A DNA stretch of 64,000 nt from Trichobilharzia regenti (GCA_944472135.2 OX235265.1:43497459-43561458); one strand, 5' to 3'. Counted from the first letter of the stretch, positions 46,571 through 57,429 are shown. The notes: generated from the sequence alone by a model not told the origin. Made by a program: numbers and translations.

Positions 46571-47489
46571 ACTTGTAAAAATTATATTTGTAAGATCTCA
46601 GCGAGATTGAAATGAGTGATTCCAACGTTTCGTCCAGCAATCTGGTCCAAACTTCTTCAAGGAAATCAATCGAAATTAACATAACTGAGGTTTATATATA
46701 AAAGGAACATCTCTTGTTTTTAAAAACTTTGTCGAATCACGAGTCATAAAACAGGCATCAACATGTACAATAAACAAAATTGTATGAGCTGTGATCAAAA
46801 TTTGACCTCTGACTTACAAATATTGGTTTACCTTTTGTTAAACACTTTAAACAGAGTGTGTATGTGTGCGTGGGTAAACAGTTGTAAAACATTTCTTAAC
46901 ATCTCCATTAGAAGATACAGACAGTCGAGAATTTTGACCAAGTATTATTAATTATTGATACATGTCCATTTTGTTTGTTCATGTTTGTTCAAACTGTTAG
47001 TATCTAGAATTTTATGATTAGACGTAATTTAAAATTATGGTGTTTAGGATTAGAGTTTAGTTGAAGCACCCTCTCAAACTTATTGCTTTGTCTTCTTTCT
47101 GAAGTTCGAGCTGCTATGTTCGACCTACTGGAGTTTTCAGGTGACTCGACAGCTAAAAGTAAACCAATATTTGTAAGTCAGAGGTCAAATTTTGATCACA
47201 GCTCATACAATTTTGTTTATTGTACATGTTGATGCCTGTTTTATGACTCGTGATTCGACAAAGTTTTTAAAAACAAGAGATGTTCCTTTTATATATAAAC
47301 CTCAGTTATGTTAATTTCGATTGATTTCCTTGAAGAAGTTCGGACCAGATTGCCGGACGAAACGTTGGAATTACTCATTTCAATCTCGCTGAGATTTTAC
47401 AAATATAATTTTTACAAATGTCTACTTCTCACTTGACGCCCAAATATTTTAGAACTATTCTGTCAAAACTTGATGATAGTTTATTTGAA
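46571..47489. mobile_element. Fold-back element: 263 bp inverted arms, 320 bp loop, 11 bp flanking repeat
   Basis: The arms 46573-46835 and 47156-47419 are reverse complements differing at about four sites, all transitions. The loop is 46836-47155, and a 70 bp tail follows the right arm. TTATAAGAATC occurs directly at 46560-46570 and 47490-47500, flanking the whole unit like a target-site duplication. Each arm contains, reading outward, a segment CTTGAAGAAGTT-GGACCA and GGACGAAACGTTGGAAT that resembles hammerhead-bearing 3' regions of Penelope-like elements. No protein is encoded. It could be a fold-back transposon or an inverted double insertion of a retroelement 3' end. Confidence 0.8.
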
Positions 47490-47559
47490 TTATAAGAATC
47501 GCGTTATTGAATAATCTATAGTATTATTCTGCGAATTACCAGGAGTCTGAATTCATGGG

Positions 47560-47710
47560 CAGTTGGATACCGTATCATTAGGTAGTTGGTTAACAAGCTC
47601 ACCTTGTAACCTGAATGTCATGGGTGAATACTTTTGAAGAGTCTCAATTCAGGAGTGAATAGCTGTTCAGTGCATATAGCCTCCAGTGGTTCTGCGGTGC
47701 AAAATGAATT
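47560..47710 (+). repeat. SINE type A, decayed
   Basis: Has TAGTTGGTTAACAAGCTCAC, CTTGTAACCTGAATGTCATG, TTGAAGAGTCTCAATTCAGG and AATAGCTGTTCAGTGC, in the type A order. The B box is mutated. Confidence 0.55.
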
Positions 47711-48063
47711 TTTTCCTTGTAAAAATGGAATTTTATTGTTGAGTAGAGCTATCCACACTTTGTTTTTACATTCCTTCGATTGCAATAACTGTCTTGTAGT
47801 TTAATTTGCCGGGCAAGTTTTACAATCAAAATAACTCCCCAGAACGCTATTAAATTCCTTTAGAATTTTGCTGTGTATCCATAATGATTTTCAGTTTAAA
47901 TCGCCAATTCTTAGCAGGTTACTTCATGGAAAGAAAAGATGTTTTGACTTAAACTAAGAAATTACGTTACTTCATATTTATTAACACCGTCTTTCACTGA
48001 TAACTTCGCACTCGTAATTAGAAGGTTCCGGGTTCAGAACTCCCTGGTTTTAAGTGGTTTTCT

Positions 48064-48382
48064 TGTAACAACAGAAGACAAGGGCCAGGCGATAGATCGT
48101 TTTATTACGGAAATCAACACGTATTTTTATATTTTTCCTGGTCATTATAATAGCTTATTCATGTAGACAAACGCAGTCTTCTGACTGGTTGTTTCGGGTA
48201 ATCTCGGAAAGTGGAGCCATCTATCTGCGAATCATATTTGCCCACGTTAAGTCTGCTGCGATTGGTTGTTGAATCAGCCTTGTTCATATTTTCTCACGGC
48301 CGATATTAGTGACCTAGACATTGACGTAGATTAGTGCTTACCAATTGGCTAGCAGCCTACTCTCACCACATTCTAACTGACA
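48064..48382. repeat. LTR-like dispersed repeat L1, copy 2
   Basis: 319 bp beginning TGTAACA and ending TGACA, related to 41148-41505. The minus strand has AATAAAACGATCTATCGCCT near its end, a possible poly(A) signal. The terminal TG...CA and length suggest a solo LTR, but direct flanking repeats were not seen and no internal region is present. Confidence 0.5.
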
Positions 48383-49014
48383 CTGATCCGTGGTTGAAGC
48401 TGAAACCAGTCAAATCTCCAGAAACTAACCCATAAAAATTTATTTTTTGTTAAATAAAGGCACATAACCGTTGTGAATAAATCTGATTGAGGATAGTTTG
48501 CAAAAGAAGTTACTGAATTCAGTGAGTATAGTAAAATCACTTAAGAATTTCATTGTAAAATATACACTGTTTTGGTAAGTTTTCAGGAAACCAGTTAGTT
48601 AGGCTGCTTGAATGGTTTTGAAATCGCTTTCAGTAGGTTTCGACCTGTTATAACGTTGACGACCGATGTGTGACTGTCAGTCTATCTAAGCTTGAACTCT
48701 AGCGACACTACCTGCTAACTATTTAGGCTGACATCGCTTCAACTTGCGAAAAAGGGATATAATACTTACGGCTGCTGAAAGGTGTGTTTATTGGTGATCA
48801 TTTGAAGAGAGTGTACACACCACAGTGGAGCTGCTGAGCCATTGTCTCTTGAAAAGTATATTTTCCACTAAGTCTTTCAATCCGCACGGATAAAATAACT
48901 GACCGCTGATGTTGAAATGACTGAGTCGAGGAATTTCTTCGATCTCCTACAAGTTCACCTAGTCATCTGGTCAGCAAGCCGATTAATATTGTTACAAACT
49001 ATAGTTTATAGTAC
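48383..49014. other. Stretch without recognised features
   Basis: No gene or repeat recognised. Confidence 0.4.
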
Positions 49015-49560
49015 TTGAAACCACATATCTTTGATTACAGGATTTCACCATGAGCTGACATTAGTTAGAGAATCATTAGAAAGCCAGGAAGTGCCGCGGA
49101 ATTATTCTGTACTAGTTTAGGATTCTCCATCAGAACGCACCCACCGGGGTTCAATTAGATGTTCACTAACGACTTGCTCTATTCAGGTAGGTAGCTACCT
49201 GGGGTTCTACTGAGAAATCGTGACCAGTAGGGTGCAGCTCGTCGGGTGTGAGGACAAATACTCGCCGAAAACATTGACTAGCGGTTGCGCTATATCGTGA
49301 ATTGGCAGAAATTAGAACTCGTGGACCATTGGACAGGGTCCCAGCAGCTTATTGGTATACGAGCTCGCCTTGTAACCGGAAGGTCCTGGGTTCGAACCCC
49401 TGTGGTGGGTGTGTACTGATGAAGAGTTTCGAACTAGGACGAAACAGCTACCCAGTACTCCCAGCTAGTTTTCCAATGGTTCTCTAACTAATGTCAGCTC
49501 ATGGTGAAATCCTGTAACCAATCAAATCCCTACAAACCAACACTTGAAAATCTCATATCT
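49015..49560. repeat. Composite repeat: inverted type A SINE pair, second copy
   Basis: A minus-strand piece (49015-49160), a spacer with CAGGTAGGTAGCTACCTGGG and TCGTCGGGTGTGAGGAC, then a well-kept plus-strand SINE (49335-49560). The latter has AGCTTATTGGTATACGAGCT, CGCCTTGTAACCGGAAGG, B box GGGTTCGAACCCC and GTACTGATGAAGAGTTTCGA followed by ACTAGGACGAAACAGCTACC. The layout matches 2636-3232. The CTGATGA and GGACGAAAC pieces are hammerhead-like. Confidence 0.75.
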
Positions 49561-50294
49561 TTGAAATCAATAAACTACGCAGAATATTAAGCTGTTCAGT
49601 CAAATTTCTAAGTGCAGTTTAAAACAAACATGTAAGATTCTTTGAAGGATTTAATAGGTTATAATTTACTTAGTTTCCTTCTTGTCTTCATACCAACACT
49701 TTCATTATAGCAATATAAGATCAGAAAATGAATTTGTCTAAACTCACTAGACAAATATAAGTCAACCTGTCAGAATCAAAACGCATCATAACTAAGAAAA
49801 TAAAATAAATATACTTTCTGAAATATTCATTCAGTGTTTGCCAGTTTAATAAGTAAGCTAATAAACATTAATCAAAAATTTGTTCTTTTCTATATATAGT
49901 ATATAGCTTAGTATAAAAATCAGTTCAATATGATTTTCCTCATAAGAATACGGGAATTCAGTGGATGACTACTACAAAAGTTGAAAAAATAAATGTCAAC
50001 TGTCCATCAAAATCAAGTGACAGTAGTCATAGTCAATAGACGTAAATGTAAACACGTCAGGCAATCGCTTGCAACAAGCATAACAAAATTAATTAGACTG
50101 AAACATACTGGATGCTTAACGATTTCCGTTAGTTTATATTGCTTATGTATTAGTTAATCTTTTCCAATAGTTTGTGTTTTCATCAGTTATGATTAATTGT
50201 TTAAACCATCAGATGCCTTCTATCTAAATGTTTGACTATTGTTTACTCATAGTTAAGTAAGACGGGAAACTTTAGGTTACAAGTTAAATTTCAA
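49561..50294. other. Stretch without recognised features
   Basis: AT-rich, no gene or repeat recognised. Confidence 0.4.
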
Positions 50295-50910
50295 CTAAGG
50301 TTTCGTCATAAACTAACATCAGTTAGAGATTACTGAAAACTAGGGAACACTGAATAGCTGTTTTTTTCCTGTTTTATGACTCTTCATCAGTTCACAGTCA
50401 CGTCCTCACCATGGCTTTCAGTTTGCAAGATCAAGCTTCTGGTTTTTAAAAGTCTTTCTGGCAAGATCTATACTGAAATTAATCCACATTTCTTGAAAGC
50501 CCCTCAATCTAAATGTGAACCTCCAGTTCATTGGCGATTACTGGATACATATCTTTAAGCTGAACTGAGATGTCGTAATCAGTACAGTCAGCCAAGCCAT
50601 GGTGAAGTGAATCCTCATCAGAGGCACTGATTGACTGCAACTGAGAAACGAAAAAATAAGAATTCACCGGTTATCGAATTCCAGCTAAGATACTTGATTT
50701 GTAAGAAAAATTAGTCTCGCAACCTGAGGTTCCAGTGCTCATACCTTGGTGAGGTTGTTGATGTCCACTCTTGAACAGCCGTAAACTGACATGAAACACT
50801 TATCCAGTACTTCCTCATTTTCACTGATGTCCAACTGATATTGTGGCTCATGATGAAATCTCTATCACAATTAATCCGAATCCCTACGGAAGCCTATAAC
50901 CTAATTAACA
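50295..50910. repeat. Two type A SINE pieces in inverted order
   Basis: A minus-strand tail piece is at about 50295-50400 (CATAAACTAACATCAGTTAG; GAATAGCTGTTTTTTTCCTG), and a plus-strand piece at about 50700-50910 (GCAACCTGAGGTTCCAGTGC; CATGAAACACTTATCCAGTA; ATGTCCAACTGATATTGTGG). The 300 bp between them is not the spacer of 2636-3232. Confidence 0.5.
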
Positions 50911-52319
50911 GCTGAAATTCCTTCAAAAACCTGAATATACTAGTCTACTACCAAATAAATTTCCAAAAACATCCAGGTACAAAATATTTTTCAAACAGCA
51001 GAGGATATCATGACTCGCCTTAAACAGTCAGTGTTTTGTTTGCGAAAGAAGAAAGTCCACCCACAACTACTGCCATGACTTTCAGTGGTGATTATACAGT
51101 CATGAATTCGCATTATTATTTTTCTTAATTTATCTGTCTCATATTTAGTTTGTTTCATTATATTGATGTTATCGAACCGTAATCCACTGATATTATTACT
51201 GATTTGATGTTATTTTAACAAAGTTGATGTTGTTCCTGACACTAATATATATAACGCCAACAAGGGATTATGAAGGTGTTATCGAAAAGAATATTCTTTG
51301 TTTAGTAACCATTGTTCTGGAAAATTTTAATGGGCATTTTTAATCAGCTTTTGTATATTTATTCCAATAAAGTTCTGTGATACATCTTGCCATTACACAA
51401 TCAACTCAAATGGCAACAAAAAGGAAGCATCGGGATGAATATATTTTATTAACATGAATGACCATGAGATCTTGTTTCCATTTTATAAACTTAGTATGTA
51501 AGATAATTTATTCAGTTACAGTAACGCTCATTTGAATAACTGGAAAATGAAAGCAATGTATGTGTGACTGAGATATTGAGCAGTGCTGTGTGTGATTGAG
51601 TTCAGGCGAAAATGAAACAGTAATTAAGTTGCCTAGATCATTTTTAACGCAATGACCCTTTGAATTACTAGGTGGTCATTTCCCAGGCAGGAAACAACAC
51701 ATAGCTTTTAACCGGAAACGCCTAACTCCTTTGCATATAGAAACTGGTGTGCATTAAAGGGCTGAAATACCTCAACCTCAATTTTCTTCTTATATGCACA
51801 ACCTAATTTTTTGAAATCTGTTGTATGATCTGAAAAGCTCTATCCCAGTAGTTTTTGGATTAGATTCTTCTGATATGAATAGTCCCCTATCTGAGATTAA
51901 ACAATAATCTAATTTAAAAAGAGAAAAATTAAATCCTTCTTGATGTCAGAATGGTGATTTTAATTTAGGACTTGAAGACGGCTAATGTGGACTGATTAAC
52001 TTTTTTTGGTTGTCGTATTATTGGCGACTTTTTGGTAGGGAATCAATTAAATATTACCTATCTTGATATTAGCTTCTCTTCGAAACGTTGCTAGTCTTCT
52101 CATATCTTGCTGATTGCTAATAAATATTTCATTTCACCTGGTGTAACTTGAACTTATTTATACATTTAGCTCATTCTTTCCCGTTGTTTACCCTTGTACT
52201 TCTCCAGACAACTCTAAAACGACTGCGTTGTTTTACGCAGTATTTTGAAGACTGTACATAAGAGTATAACGGAGTGTTTCTGGTCCTATTGTCTGGCATT
52301 GTTGTTGATAAGCACTTGA
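50911..52319. other. Stretch without recognised genes
   Basis: AT-rich; no confident feature. The last 100 bases may belong to the Penelope-like fragment that follows. Confidence 0.4.
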
Positions 52320-52690
52320 ATTCTTGCAAGCAGGTAGCTTAAGTAATACCATTAATACCATTTACAAAATAAATTGTATGAACTGTAACAGGCATTACAT
52401 CGGCCAAAGTGGGCATCCCCTTCGAATTAGAATTCAAGAATACAAATCAGCCGTGAAAACACGACATATATCCTTTAGTATCAATGCATATAGACAGATA
52501 TGGACATCGGTTTGATTGAGATAATATTGAAATCTTAGACAGAGGAAACACCAAAAGTGCAGTCAGGGAATTCATAAAAGCCTAGTACTCAAACGAATAT
52601 GCAATTAACAAACACGTTAATATAGACCAAATATGCCAACTAATAAAAAGTAAATCATGTGACGAGAAAGTTTAAAATCCAAGTCAATGG
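52320..52690 (+). pseudogene. GIY-YIG endonuclease fragment of a Penelope-like element, third lineage
   Basis: The frame 52324-52515 gives INTIYKINCMNCNRHYIGQS followed by GHPLRIRIQEYKSAVK: Cys-x-x-Cys, Tyr-Ile-Gly-Gln and Arg-x-Arg-Ile-x-Glu. After a frameshift come WDNIEILDRGNTKSA-like sequence and ANKHVNIDPI. Glu-Tyr replaces the usual Glu-His. The RT part is absent. Confidence 0.75.
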
Positions 52691-53189
52691 AAAATGATCA
52701 ATACATTTTGTAAAGATGGTTATCGGGAGACGCAGTTATATCACTCATGAAGAAACGTAAATCATTTCACTTTATGCTAAATATTGCGCTGAAGATATAG
52801 TCCAGAAGGACGACGAAAACTCCGTAACTAAACCAACCAGCTCAGAGAACACTATTAATTGCAAATAGCTTAAGTAATCTTGTCTAATATTAAATATTCT
52901 CTTTATTCCTAACTTTCTCCCTGTATGTCTTCGTCTTAAACCTGTTTAAATCTCATTGGAATTTATGCTCATACGCCTAGATATAATTTGACCATAGCTG
53001 ATTTAGCTCCAGTGATGTATAAAGAGTCAGACGTTAGAAGAGAGCTTATGAACCCACATTTCAACCTTCAAATAAACGACGACTTGCAGTTTTTGCAGTT
53101 TCATCATTTCTACTTATTTATTTATTGTTGTAGTATGAAAAACGCTAAAAATTCCATTCTGTGTAATTATGACTATTCTAATTGGACAC

Positions 53190-53830
53190 TAGTTGGTGAC
53201 TAGTGTAATGTATCTGCAGACTGAAATCTTGATATAAGAATAAAACTTGTGCACTGTGGAATTAGACTGAAATCTGTCATCAGTCAAGTTTGCAGTGTGT
53301 CCACCATTGTAGGTGGCTCGCCATAAGGGTGCACTTTGAATTGTTGATATCAGATGGTTGAAGGCAGAAAACTTTGAACCTGGGTTCTGTGGCAGTTGTC
53401 ACTCACCAGTCAGCAAGGCGCATCTGTAACTTTGAAGCAATTCATGCCGGTTGCCTCCAACCATCTAATACCAACATTTCAGAGTGCACCATAATGACCA
53501 GCCACCGAGCATGGTGACCTCATTGCAAGCTTAACTGATAAAATTAAGTCTGCATCGAAGATAGGACTAGACACATCCCACTAGTTACTGACTAGTGTCC
53601 AATTGAAAGTATCCAGTACATTCCTACAGGATCTCAGTCGCTAGTCCGAATTTCTCAGTAGTAACGTCTCTGACTACAGCACTGGGTGACGCGGGTTCCA
53701 ATCTCAGAAAGGACATTAGTATCTTTAAGACTGCGGACACGCCTTACTGACGGTTGAGTGCCGACTCACACAAAACCTGGGTCCAAGGCTTTCTCTAGCC
53801 GATTGCTTCCAACTATCCACTATGTTTGTT
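53190..53830. repeat. SINE type C pieces and associated module
   Basis: A minus-strand type C piece (about 53345-53475), the module with AAGATAGGACTAGACACATC and CTAGTTACTGACTAGTGTCC (53475-53620; a further inverted arm piece at 53185-53310), then a plus-strand type C SINE (53640-53830) with TCTCAGTAGTAACG, GGGTTCCAATCTC and TGAGTGCCGACTCACACAAA. The hammerhead-like motif is destroyed in this copy (CACAAAAC for CACGAAAC). Confidence 0.65.
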
Positions 53831-55227
53831 TTAAATAAAGTGATTATTATTATTAAGGCTTTGGGATATTCTTCTGAAAATATAATAAGGGCAAATTATA
53901 ACTTTCACGTAGAATATTTTAACATTCATATTGTTTGTGATATCAAAATTTCCTTTATTTTGAATCATTCGATTTAAATCGAAACAGACTCTGAAGTGTA
54001 GAAAGTTGATTGGAGATGTGATTTATGAAAATGGCTTTCACCTCCAAAACTCAATTTTATCCATAGGCATTCAGTAGTGCTTATACTGGAGGAAGTTACA
54101 TAGTTTTGTAAATCCATTTTCTTTTTGTATTGAATGGGCGTGGCAACAACTAGGCATAACTTTTGTCAGGTGATCACAGTAGAATATTCATAAAACCAAG
54201 AACTCAGTATTTTGTCTTGGTGATGAATAGTGACGTCAATAACTTTGTAACTAACTATCTGCTAATATCCTTTATTACAGTTATTTCCCTTGATAAAGTT
54301 GAACAAAGCAGGAAGAAGACAATCAACAGGATAAGATGACATCATTAGATTCTGTTGGACATTTTCAGCTACATTCACACATAAACAGTTAACTATTCAG
54401 TGTATAAATTATTCAAGTACTTTAGTTTATTGATCAAACAGTTGAAGAATACTTAACACCACGTAATCCTGTAGCATTATGCAAAGAAATAAAAGTTGCT
54501 TTTAAGCTTGTTCGTATGCATAGAAAAGACTAAGGATAATTCTAGACTAACTATGCAATATTTCGAATTGAATGGAGATGTGAAAATAAGAGTACACTAA
54601 GGTAAGAGTCAAACAGTCTAGTTGAACAGAGGTCATAACATCGCCATTCTCTTTAAAAAAAGGCATCTTTTCTTATTCTAACACGAAGCAGTTACCGATG
54701 TCAGACAACACAACGAAACTAAGGCTACTAACTCATTAATGCTGTTAAAACAAACTAGCCAAAGCCTCGAATCATACACTGTTTGCCATGTGGTTGAATG
54801 ATCATGTTTGAGCTTAGTATATATAGTTTCAGTAAGAAAAATTGCATCTGTTATTTGATAAATGATCAAGACGGAGCAACGCTAAGTGCCTTTTGCAGAG
54901 ATTTCATTCCTTTACATTTAAAAAAGAAGTAACATTGAATCAGATCAACATAGATCCGTTTCATTCTGTTTGCTTTCTTTAAGATGCTGGCGCACCAGAA
55001 TATCGCTAAAGTCACATTAATATTGCAGTGTTTAACATGGTTTATTCCTTTTGGATAGAATTAGTAAAATCGTAATGAATAAAATTATTGTCCAATATAG
55101 GGACAAGTTAACAGGTTGTGTGGGAATTTCACAAATGTACATCGTTTCAAAAATAAACCACTTAATTGATAAAGTTATAAATACCATGTAAAACCATCGC
55201 ACTTCGTTGCCTGTTATCGGAAAAAAC
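53831..55227. other. Stretch without recognised genes
   Basis: AT-rich. Minus-strand frames at 54678-54869 and 55032-55319 have no motif, and the second runs into the LTR. Confidence 0.4.
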
Positions 55228-55537
55228 TGATATGTATCCATATAATATGTGTGTTTGTTTGACAGTCTGATATATTTTGCTATGTATATATGGATCGATA
55301 TTCCATTATAATTAGCCAATCATGTTAAGACTGTCTATTGATTTGTTCATTTTGAATATTCGCTCACACACTGGTTTCACACACTTATTCGGACATTTAT
55401 ATTTTGCTCTCACACACTTGTGTGACATTGATTCTCCTGGTGTTTTGGAAAATAGAAGTATCATTGCAAACCTAGTGGTCTTCTGATTTCCGTCTTTCTT
55501 GCGTCAGGACTGTTAAATTCTCGACCAGTACACAACA
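55228..55537 (+). repeat. 5' LTR
   Basis: 310 bp starting TGATATGTATCC and ending CACAACA. It differs from the 3' LTR at four sites that I can see: G/T near the start, A/G in CACTTATTCGG, A/G in CTGTTAAATTC and C/T in ACACAACA. Confidence 0.92.
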
Positions 55538-55560
55538 ATAATTTGGCGACGGGGAAAACT
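55538..55560 (+). other. Putative primer-binding region of the LTR element
   Basis: Directly after the 5' LTR comes ATAATTTGGCGACGGGGAAA. The TTTGGCGAC start is typical of primer-binding sites in Gypsy-like elements, but I could not name the tRNA. Confidence 0.5.
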
Positions 55561-56575
55561 ATGGATCTTTCTAAATTGGAATTACTATTTGAACGACAAA
55601 TGAAATTAATGGAAATGTTCGTCAACCAACAGACTGGTCCAACTTCACCTTCAAGCAATCCGAATCATACCATGCTACCATCTGTCGACGGCATTGTGAA
55701 TAGTATTTCACAGTTCAATTATAATCCAGATGCGAATGTCACTTTTGACACATGGTATCAACGATATGAGGATTTATTCACTGTTGATCTCGCCTCACAA
55801 GACGATGCTTGGAAGGTGCGAGTGTTATTACGTAAATTGGGTCCCGCAGAATATGAAGGTACTGCAACCTAATTTTACCCCAAAACCACGTGACAAGTGT
55901 TTCGATGATACAATAAAGCTGCTGCGTGAACATTTTGGAGACCACTCCTCATTATTCAGCATACGTTATCGTTGCCTCAAGCTGACAATGAATGAAAATG
56001 ATGATTTTCTTACTCACGTTGGCACAGTCAACCGAGAATGTGAGAGATTTCGACTCAGGTCCTTAACAGATGATCAATTCAAAGCCTTGATTCTCATATG
56101 CAGTCTTCAATCTCCTCGTTTCACAGATATCCGAACTCGACTGCTCAATCAGCTAGAACAAAATCCTAAGTTAACATTACATGACATAGCTGATGAATAT
56201 CAACGGCTGATTAATTTGCAGAAAGACACACACCTGGTCGAATCAACACCTTCGAGAAGCTCTGATATTCATGCATTACGAAAGAGCAAAAATCTCTCAT
56301 CATCCACTCCTGACCCACCTATTTCTAATGTTCCGCGGAAATCTACACATACTCGTCCAACTTCACAAAATACTGCAAAGAAGACCCCACCATCACCATG
56401 CTGGCATTGTGGCGCGTGGCACTTTGTAAAGTCTTGTCCATACAAAAATCATCGTTGCAGCAAGTGCAAAATCATTGGTCATAAAAATGGATTTTGCCAG
56501 CCACGCAAAATCAGATATCAAAATACAGCGAAAGCTCGACAAACTGTTGGTCCTAAATCCCCAAAAAGGCACTGA
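55561..56575 (+). pseudogene. gag of the LTR element, one frameshift
   Basis: Gag forms the particle that packages the element's RNA. The ATG at 55561 starts MDLSKLELLFERQMKLMEMF. This frame stops at 55870-55872; the rest continues in another frame to TGA at 56573-56575, so there is one indel near 55860-55880. The capsid-like part includes TFDTWYQRYEDLF and then DDFLTHVGTVNRECERFRLR. Two zinc knuckles close to the C-terminus at about 56399-56505 have the forms C-x2-C-x3-H-x4-C (CWHCGAWHFVKSC) and C-x2-C-x4-H-x4-C (CSKCKIIGHKNGFC). The damage should prevent full-length Gag from this copy. Confidence 0.88.
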
Positions 56576-57090
56576 GTCTAGTCGCAACCTGTCAAGTCAC
56601 AACACCAGGTATGCGGAAATATCTTGATCTTCAGATGAATGGTCATGATACACGTCTGCAGCTAGATACCGCCTCTGATATTACTGTTATATCAGAGAAA
56701 CTTTGGAATGATATTGGCAGACCACCTATCACAAATACTTCTCAGACTCTTCTCAGCGCCTGTGGTGGGCGGCTCAAACTAATTGGTGAACTCAAATGTT
56801 CTGTTTCATTCCGTAACATTAAATTCAGAGGAATCTGCTACGTCACCAAGAGTGATTTAAATCTTTTGGGACTTGATTGGTTCGATCGTTTGCATCTGGC
56901 TGATGTCCCACTAAATTCTCAATGCAATGCAGCCAAGAAGCATAAAATGTCAGACAATTCCGGACGAAGCCGAAGCCGCAAACCCAACAGGCAGACGAAG
57001 CGACAGACGTCAACAACAAGCTCAACGGTTCCAGATAAACCCCCAAGAAAACACCCTACTAATCATCAATCTTCTCAAAAGGGGAGGTGA
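56557..57090 (+). CDS. Aspartic protease (retropepsin-like) of the LTR element
   Basis: The frame is open from 56557 and is probably reached by -1 frameshifting from gag; the first ATG is at 56611. The active-site motif is LQLDTASDITVIS (Asp at 56665-56667), with DTAS where DTGA or DSGA is more common. The later LNLLGLDWF matches the 'I/L-L-G-x-D-W' motif that closes the retropepsin fold. A basic, low-complexity tail of about 55 residues (SGRSRSRKPNRQTKRQ and so on) follows. The stop TGA at 57088-57090 is formed by the first three bases of the 3' LTR, so nothing further can be encoded. The tail may mark the junction of an old deletion of the pol region. Confidence 0.85.
   Translation: MPKKALSLVATCQVTTPGMRKYLDLQMNGHDTRLQLDTASDITVISEKLWNDIGRPPITNTSQTLLSACGGRLKLIGELKCSVSFRNIKFRGICYVTKSDLNLLGLDWFDRLHLADVPLNSQCNAAKKHKMSDNSGRSRSRKPNRQTKRQTSTTSSTVPDKPPRKHPTNHQSSQKGR
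56560..56566 (+). promoter_or_regulatory. -1 ribosomal frameshift heptamer CCCAAAA
   Basis: In the Gag frame the codons are CCA (56561) and AAA (56564), preceded by C at 56560. This is the canonical X-XXY-YYZ form with X=C, Y=A, Z=A. Slippage by -1 enters the protease frame, which is open from 56557. The Gag stop follows seven bases later at 56573. A downstream pseudoknot or stem was not verified. Confidence 0.75.
57076..57087 (+). other. Polypurine tract
   Basis: AAAAGGGGAGG lies directly before the 3' LTR, where plus-strand DNA synthesis starts in LTR elements. It is also translated as the last codons of the protease frame. Confidence 0.85.
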
Positions 57091-57397
57091 TATTTATCCA
57101 TATAATATGTGTGTTTGTTTGACAGTCTGATATATTTTGCTATGTATATATGGATCGATATTCCATTATAATTAGCCAATCATGTTAAGACTGTCTATTG
57201 ATTTGTTCATTTTGAATATTCGCTCACACACTGGTTTCACACACTTGTTCGGACATTTATATTTTGCTCTCACACACTTGTGTGACATTGATTCTCCTGG
57301 TGTTTTGGAAAATAGAAGTATCATTGCAAACCTAGTGGTCTTCTGATTTCCGTCTTTCTTGCGTCAGGACTGTTGAATTCTCGACCAGTACATAACA
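57088..57397 (+). repeat. 3' LTR
   Basis: 310 bp from TGATATTTATCC to CATAACA, 98.7 percent identical to the 5' LTR by my count. Confidence 0.92.
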
Positions 57398-57429
57398 TAA
57401 ACACCATATAAAACTTGAGCACTCTGGTA

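Larger units (their letters stand above)
55228..57397 (+). mobile_element. Compact gag-protease LTR retrotransposon, non-autonomous
   Basis: A 2170 bp element with two 310 bp LTRs (TG...CA), a primer-binding-like region after the left LTR, gag, protease and a polypurine tract directly before the right LTR. There is no reverse transcriptase, RNase H or integrase. The left flank AAAAC and right flank TAAAC resemble a five-base target duplication with one change. The Gag zinc knuckles and the protease type fit a Gypsy-like (Metaviridae) origin. The LTRs differ at only four of 310 positions, so the insertion is recent. Confidence 0.9.

Noticed and set aside
55228..57397. Full autonomous Gypsy element
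   Set aside because: No RT, RNase H or integrase motif exists in any frame between the LTRs.
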